Shown here: one piece after another, positions 58,081 through 64,000 of the stretch
How the letters are laid out: each line of letters opens with the position of its first letter
How positions within the stretch are numbered: the first letter of the stretch is position 1
NCBI GenBank assembly: GCA_950295325.1
Contig: OX485803.1
Location: 22,940,001 to 23,004,000, forward strand
Reading direction: 5' to 3'
Length of the DNA stretch: 64,000 bases
Origin: Polytrichum commune
Taxonomy: Eukaryota; Streptophyta; Polytrichopsida; Polytrichales; Polytrichaceae
Translations under genes and position numbers: made by a program
The notes under the pieces: generated by a model
Seen by the model: only the letters and a program-made list of their open reading frames with translations
Told to the model about the DNA's origin: nothing
Database searches by the model: none

Positions 58081-59944
58081 AAACAACAAAACCCAGGGAA
58101 CAAAGTCTCCATGAAGACTGAGATAGTGTCTATAAGGGTTAATGTCACATTGGATTAAGGATTACAATAACATCTTGGGTTCATTCTTGCTTCATTCCTT
58201 ATTCATTCCACTTAATCTTCACTCTTATGGTTCCTTTGTGCCCTTTCAGTCGTGGGTGATTCTGTCCTATCTTTAGGGAATTCTCTAGCACTCTAAGGCT
58301 TTGACCTAGTTCAGTCGTGAAGCTCAAAAGCTTGGCGATAGTCATTTTTCCCTTTCAGGTGCAATATTCTCGTCACTGCCATCTCTCAAATACAATCTCT
58401 CGTTATGATTTTATGTGTGGATTGATTAATTAATCCATCCTTATTTTATGTATTGCTTTTCAACAAAAGACAGGCTATAGTTAAGTTAACTCACGGTTTA
58501 GCCCAAAACAGTTTCTGAGACTATAGCCACCATCTCGCATGAGAACATAGCCTGACGCCGTAAGCCTGTAATCATCACTTATATATGTAGTTTGTTTATG
58601 CAATCACATAATCTCTGATAATAGCATAGGCGATAAACAAATTCATATAGCCAAGGGACAGGGTCGAATATTGCTCTTACCTTGCTCGGCAATTAATCTC
58701 TCTCCTTTCTCTCTTTTACTCATATACTGCTCAAATCCATAAACTGCTCTCAAAGAACTGTACTTCCGTACTCTCGGAATAATTTGACCTTTCGCTCTCT
58801 CGGCGATAAACTACTCTTATTTCAGAGGACTAATCTCGCTGACTGCTACTGAAAATATAGCGTGTTTTTCCCTCAGCCTTCCTCTTACGGCCTTTACTCA
58901 TTCTTTATCTCGACATGAACTCTTCAATATTAGCTTTCAATATGATCGAAACTTATCGAGTCGATACAACATCTCTCATCTCTATGCTCAAGACAACTTG
59001 CTGAAATTTCACTCAGCCCAGGCTATAGCTACATTTGTGCGTGATAATTCATCTCAGTATCTCACACATGTAGGCTATACACTTCAAAGCAATCTCAAAT
59101 TCACAACCTCTCCATATCCCTCATGTAATGAATGCAACACATTTACTCGCTGATACTGCACTGTTATTCCCCATGATCATCGCTCAGCAATTTACTTAAG
59201 CGACTAAGTACCATTATACTTATGACTGCGACAAAAAACTTCACAAGAAGTCTCTTTCACACGAGTTCATCACATTCTGTTAAACAACTTGCAATCTGCT
59301 TTACTCATAATTTAGAGTTTTCAAAAAGACTACCAGGCTATATCCTGGTCAGCCAACTATCTTCTAAAAGGTATTGCCTATAGCCTATGCTCCTCTCTCA
59401 GGATTCCACGGCTATGCTCTACCAAAAGCTCTCACGCTCAGCCTATAGCCTGCGCTACCATTCCTAGCTCTCTCAGCTATAATCAGATATTGAGTTTGAA
59501 AATGATCTGTCTCTCTCGTCAGAGAGAGTCTGCTTATACCCCGGCTCCCTCAGTAACTACCTGCAGGCTGCAAACCGCCGTTAATTGCCTATGGCCTTCT
59601 ATTTACACTGCTTTAAGCTTAATATTGTCTTTTTGAACAAGTTTACTACTAGTTAGCCTCCTGCCTCTAGTCAGATTAAGCTATAGCCAAAAAAATCACA
59701 CTACAGGGGGCCAGCAAAAGGTCCAATAAAAATGTATATTAAATATAAAAGCAATGTATTAAAGTAAAAGAACATAAAGTAAAAACATCACATATACAAA
59801 TGTTAAGTATAACGTAACTCATAGTTATTTAATTTAATATTTTTAATGATTTCAATTACTAAATAATTGAACGCTATCATGGTAGTTTTTAAATAACCTC
59901 AAATTTAGCATAAATAAAGAGAATAATAGAACGGCCAAACACCT
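58081..59944. other. Frame-poor segment enriched in the word AGGCTATAGCC
   Basis: No open frame of 60 codons on either strand from 58082 to 60269. The + strand is pyrimidine-rich (CTCTC words), and CTATAGCC or GGCTATAG with variants recurs at least ten times between about 58470 and 59695, together with several GGCGATAAAC-like words. No TIR, LTR end or known RNA was recognised. A diverged repeat or decayed element is the simplest reading. Confidence 0.4.
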
Positions 59945-60840
59945 ATAGGTATGTGTTGGATTTTGTCATTGTCAAGATAAGAATTCTTTGCGTGCAATTT
60001 TATATAAAATAAAATAATATTTTATAAGATTATATAATGATGTGACTAATGTAACCAATAGCCTACCGAGGTATTAGTCACATTAGTCACAACGTTATAA
60101 AATCTTGCACAACTCTCACACCGTGAGGCTTAACTTTGTTACAATTTTTGGTATAGTTGCCACATTAGAGAAGGTTCAATTGTGCAAATTTTTACGGTCA
60201 TTTGATATTGTGACATATTGTAATGAATTTTAATTTTGTTTACTTTAAATTCAATTAGAAATTGAGAAATTGTTAAAATGGTCTAGTACATGTTGGAGTG
60301 TGTTGGTTTCGGTCATGGTAATGATAGGAATGTTTCACATGCAAATTCATATACAATACAATAAGATTAGAGACGATTGTATAATGATGTGCTTAATGTG
60401 TCTAATACCCCGCCGAGGTATTAGACACATTAGGCACAACATTATAAAATCTTGCACAACTCTCATACCTCGAGGCCTAAGTTTGTGATAATTTTTTGTA
60501 TAGTTGCTACATCAAGGAAGTTTGGATTTTGGAAGTTTTTACGGTCATTTGATATTGTGACATATTTTTTTGATTTTTTGATTTTTATTCGCTTTAAATT
60601 CAATTTGAAATGGAGAAATCGTTAAAATGATCTAGTCCATGTTGGAGTGTGTTGGTTTTGGTCATGGTTATGATAGGAATTTCTTCACATGCAAATTCAT
60701 ATACAATAAAATGAAATTATAGACGATTGTATAAGGATGTGACTAATGTGACTAATACCCTGCCGAGGTATTAGTCACATTAGTCACAACATTATAAAAT
60801 GTTGCACGACTCTCATATCTCGAGGCCTAAAAATATGCTA
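59945..60840. repeat. Tandem array of a roughly 350-bp unit with a central hairpin
   Basis: Three units, the last one partial. Shared blocks include GTGTTGG, GTCAT-GT-A-GATA, CATGCAAATTCATAT, ATTATAAAATCTTGCAC, ACTCTCA-ACC-CGAGGC and TTTTTACGGTCATTTGATAT. Each unit contains an inverted repeat centred on a GCCGAGG-like loop at 60042-60090, 60389-60437 and 60739-60787, spaced 347 and 350 bp apart. No coding potential. Confidence 0.85.
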
Positions 60841-61587
60841 AAGATGTTTTGAAATTTATGGCTAGCCAAGGTTCCCAAATTTTCGACACTCAGGTTTTGT
60901 TAGGAATGGGAAAAATCCATGACAAACTCATGGGAATTGGTGTTGGACATTTAACATCACTAAAACAATGTGACATTAGAAGGGGCGGAGAGGAAGGTGT
61001 AGGGAAGGGGGTGGAGGATGGTGGAAAGCACAAGGAAGGCGGCCTTGTCAGTGACCCCCCTCCGCAATCCGCCACGTGTGCGGTTGGCGGGCCACTGCCC
61101 GGGCCCGCTGGCACAGAGCACGGGAGCTGCCCCGGCACAGTGGCCGGCCCACGCCATCCAGACCCTCCCCCCGTTGGCCTTGGGGGGAATGGGTGGCGAT
61201 GCCCTAAAGTAGTCCAAACATTCCAAATTGATCTTCATCCAACATAGCAAATAGTGGAAACCTAAATTAGGGTGGTTTTCCAACTAACAACTTCATAAAA
61301 ATGACATTGATCTTCCATGTCTACATTTAACCAAGAAAGATGCTATGTTTAGAGAAACCAACAACACTATTCATTGAAGTGGTGCCTAATAGGAAAGTCT
61401 TTGCACACACCAAGTTGAAGAAACTTGGTACCCCACCTACCACCCTTGATATATTTTGATGTAGTTGTATTTATAGGGCTCGAGTGTCCAACTTTTATGG
61501 TTCCATAGATGATAAATTTAGGATGAGTGAGTGTCCATACTCCAAAACACATGGCTCAAGGGTGGAGTGGCATGGAATCACAAGTAA
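60841..61587. other. Spacer with a GC-rich patch; no gene recognised
   Basis: A GC-rich patch at about 60980-61205 gives an open frame (60849-61247, +) rich in Gly and Pro, without recognisable domain. It partly resembles, inverted, the GC-rich patch at 57790-57960. The remainder is featureless. Confidence 0.35.
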
Positions 61588-61896
61588 GGGTTGGTTGACA
61601 AGGGTCCCAAGTCCCAAGGTCCACTCATGTTAACATGTCCCAACATGGAGGCAAAGTCCCAACTTTTGAGCCTCAAGAAACCATTACAATATTGATAATC
61701 ATCATTAATGTTGGATCTTAATTATTTTATGCAAAAATATTCGCAAGAGTTGGGTTGAGAATTGGGTCTAACCTTTTGCTCAACTCAACTCTCCACACAA
61801 GTTCCAGGCCTCACCTCCAAAAAGTGTTGCAATGTAGGCATCCATGTCATACTTGGGACTTAGGACTTGGGGACCCAAGTGAAGTGGTAAGTCTCA

Positions 61897-63118
61897 GGGG
61901 CAGTTTACACTATGGACCATGAAGTCGTCCCACGTAAGAGGTCTATTTTGCGTGGGACGACTTCATGGGACAACTTCCATGGTCCGAGTTACTAAAATAT
62001 TAGTTTTCATGGTTCATGGGCCCTTCACTAGGTGTAAACCGAATGTGGACCATGAAGAATGACCATGCGGCAAGAAGTGGATGTGCTGATTTTTTTAATA
62101 TAAGCCCAAAAAGGGCAGTTTTGGGGGAAAATGAAGTTTGAGCATTTTGTTGACTTCAATTTGCCTTCACTTGCCTACACATGCCTTCACTTATCTTGTC
62201 AATTAGTTTTTTCTTTTTTTCACCTTAAAGTTTGATCATTCTCTTGTCATCTCTTGGGCTTCAACTGTCTTCACTTTTTGTTAAATATGTCGAAGATGTG
62301 GCTTGCAAATCTTCTCACAACAATTTTTACAAAAAAAAAACGAGCTATGCAATTGTACATGTGACATGTAATTTACATGTGACATGTACCTTGTGTTTCA
62401 CTACACTAAATAGGATATTTAGTGTCTGATTATATCTGATGTTGTTACCACCCAACCTTCCTCAACACTAAATTTCAATTCTTTGATAATTAATGTTAGA
62501 AGATTTCCCATTGCGCTTCTTTTGACCACCCTGATCTACAGTCACTAAACAACTATGTATTTTCTTATTTCTTTTTCAACTGTATGTTTTAAACATTTTG
62601 GAGCGTGTAATATACCGTTGGAAAGGTATTTTCAAGACCTTTCCAATGGTATATTACACGCCTCCAAATTCCAAACATTGCAGCTGGTAGACCAAAAAAA
62701 CAAATCTGCACTTGAATTCTTGAGTTCTAGATGTCCCGCGTTGTTTGATGAAACACGTGTAAGCGGGTTTAAAGGGTAGGGCAAGGTAGTGCTAGTATGT
62801 CTCATGGGCTATAATATAATTAAGGCACATAAAAGGTAGATTCATTAAAACATTCGTGAAATGGCATTTCTCTGACATGGGCCCTTGCCTTTTCCTACCA
62901 GACCACCTCTCTTGCCTCTCTCAACGAAAAACCCGTTGGACCATGTCAGTGCATTTATTAGGCCTTAAAAATTATATTTTGGGGACCTCAACCTCTGTGG
63001 TCCCTCTGCCATTTTTTCCTTAGTGTAAACTGAAGTTGTCCCGGGACAACTTCAAGAACCAATCAACTGCCTTGCAGAGCCCTGGTCCAACTTCATGGTC
63101 CATAGTGTAAACCGCCCC
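61897..63118. mobile_element. Tourist-like MITE family Y, copy 2, inserted in family Z and itself interrupted
   Basis: It starts GGGGCAGTTTACACTATGG and ends CCATAGTGTAAACCGCCCC, nearly perfect TIRs, with TCA on both sides (61894-61896 and 63119-63121). Compared with the 503-bp copy at 53790 it has about 720 extra bases at about 62140-62870. Those bases carry a CACTA-type end (62399) and a hairpin at 62598-62668. Confidence 0.8.
62598..62668. repeat. 31-bp hairpin inside the inner insertion
   Basis: TTTGGAGCGTGTAATATACC on the left pairs with GGTATATTACACGCCTCCAA on the right, extending inward through TTGGAAAGGT / ACCTTTCCAA with one mismatch and one single-base bulge. The loop is about 8-9 nt. 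Confidence 0.8.
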
Positions 63119-63208
63119 TCAACTTCCATGCTCTCAATGGTTGAGATGGCATGGATTGACCTCATGTGACTTGGGACTTAGGACTCGGGACCCCATGTGA
63201 AATGGCCC

Positions 63209-64000
63209 TTAGTGTAAACCCAAATTCCCGCCACAAATTCTATCATGCCTACCTTCAGGAGCCATTCCCGAAAAAAATTCCTCACAATTCCGGCCAGTGT
63301 TATCCATACTTGCCAGTGGAATTTCATGTAGATTTTTCAATTACTGCAGATGTTATGGGTTGTGGTCCTAAACTACCCTCATGTAAATCCAAAGCGGGCC
63401 CCAATTTCCATGCTATCAATGTATGTGATTGCACGCATTGACCTCAAGTGACTTGGGACCCGTGTGAACCGGCCCTGAGGCAACATATCTTAGTAGGGGG
63501 AAAGGGGGGGGGGGTTATTGTTCTCCCTCTCTAGTATGACATGTTTGGGAAACACAAAATGTTGTATTATTGAGGTGTTGTCTTCTCATTGATATGACAA
63601 ATGGCATAAAATTGTCGTACTATTTAGGGAATACAAAAACATAGGTAACATGAGCTTAAAATATATACAACAAGTTTAAGCAATATAGATGGTATGAAAT
63701 AACAACTTATAACTCCAAAAAAATACAAATATTCTCAAGAACACTTGAAATAGGAGTCCAAAGACCTCTGGTGTTGCCTACCCAAGTTAGCAATTGTCGT
63801 CTTATCTACATCCCCTACTAACTTTTAAAAACCAATAATTTCATTAACATCAAAATACAAAGAGTTCTCTACTTAAAAACTAGACAACAATGATGCATGA
63901 CGTTTGGCAACATACTAAGCAGGAGGCCACTCTAACCCTAACCATGTCCATTATGCACTAGTAACCCTAATTCTCATTAAGTTCCCAATGGTAAGTGAAG
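63209..64000. other. Terminal spacer; one isolated MITE end, otherwise nothing
   Basis: Apart from the family Z-like right end at about 63440-63475 and a G-run at about 63504-63514, nothing is recognised. No telomeric or tRNA-like sequence. Confidence 0.4.

Larger units (their letters stand above)
61588..63208. mobile_element. Tourist-like MITE family Z, copy 2, split by a family Y insertion
   Basis: The left part 61588-61893 and right part 63122-63208 together align, in inverted orientation, with the complete 380-bp copy at 16185-16564. Shared words are GTCCCAAGTCCC, GGCAAAGTCCCAACTTTTGA, CATGTCATACTTGGGACTTA, then TGCTCTCAATGG-TGAGAT and ACTTGGGACTTAGGACTCGG. The outer right end ...GGCCC is followed by TTA; the left end follows TAA. 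A further isolated right end of the same family (GTGTGAACCGGCCC) occurs at about 63461-63475. Confidence 0.75.

Noticed and set aside
60849-61247. 132-codon Gly/Pro-rich open frame
   Set aside because: It results from a local GC-rich patch. No domain is recognised, and the patch shares an inverted block with another non-coding patch.

Overview
The window is nuclear DNA of a land plant. The genes are split by GT-AG introns of roughly 100-1500 bp, the intergenic DNA is AT-rich and full of small non-autonomous transposons, and all five recognisable genes belong to plant families: a glutamate receptor-like channel, an F-box protein, an HSHSQ-type nucleotidylyltransferase/ADP-glucose phosphorylase, a trihelix factor and sucrose-phosphate synthase (SPS). 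Nothing fixes the species. The long hydrophilic tail of the channel, its many introns and the unusual trihelix protein make me lean weakly toward a seedless lineage (bryophyte, lycophyte or fern).

Layout. 1-1153: duplicated upstream DNA. 1154-9956 (+): glutamate receptor-like gene in nine exons whose phases join exactly (1065 aa). 10629-11915 (-): intronless F-box gene, convergent with it. 14672-19066 (-): ADP-glucose phosphorylase/GALT-like gene in four phase-0 exons (349 aa). 19067-25675: repeats and AT-rich DNA. 25676-28904 (-): five-exon trihelix gene (440 aa) whose fourth exon encodes a segment resembling the LEAFY N-terminal SAM-type domain. 28905-35417: microsatellites and a solo LTR (32576-33547) flanked by GGGGG. 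35418-43565 (-): SPS in 14 exons (about 1070 aa). 43566-64000: no recognisable gene, but several transposon families, inverted repeats and a tandem array.

Two themes stand out. First, local duplication at exon edges is repeated in three genes: two or three degraded copies of the exon end with its splice site lie in the neighbouring intron (receptor exon 2 acceptor, phosphorylase exon 1 donor, trihelix exon 2 acceptor). Related duplications flank receptor exons 3 and 5, and tandem arrays lie in SPS introns. Second, small TIR elements are abundant and nested, and several can be delimited by target duplications or by comparing filled and empty copies. The most interesting protein-level observation is the trihelix plus LEAFY-SAM-like architecture. 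The most interesting DNA-level one is a 350-bp tandem repeat at 59945-60840 whose central hairpin shows paired, compensating changes between copies.

The genes do not form a pathway unit. SPS and the ADP-glucose phosphorylase both touch carbohydrate metabolism, but they are about 16 kb apart and nothing indicates co-regulation. Exon boundaries were set by hand from splice signals, reading phase and family conservation. UTRs and promoters could not be defined.
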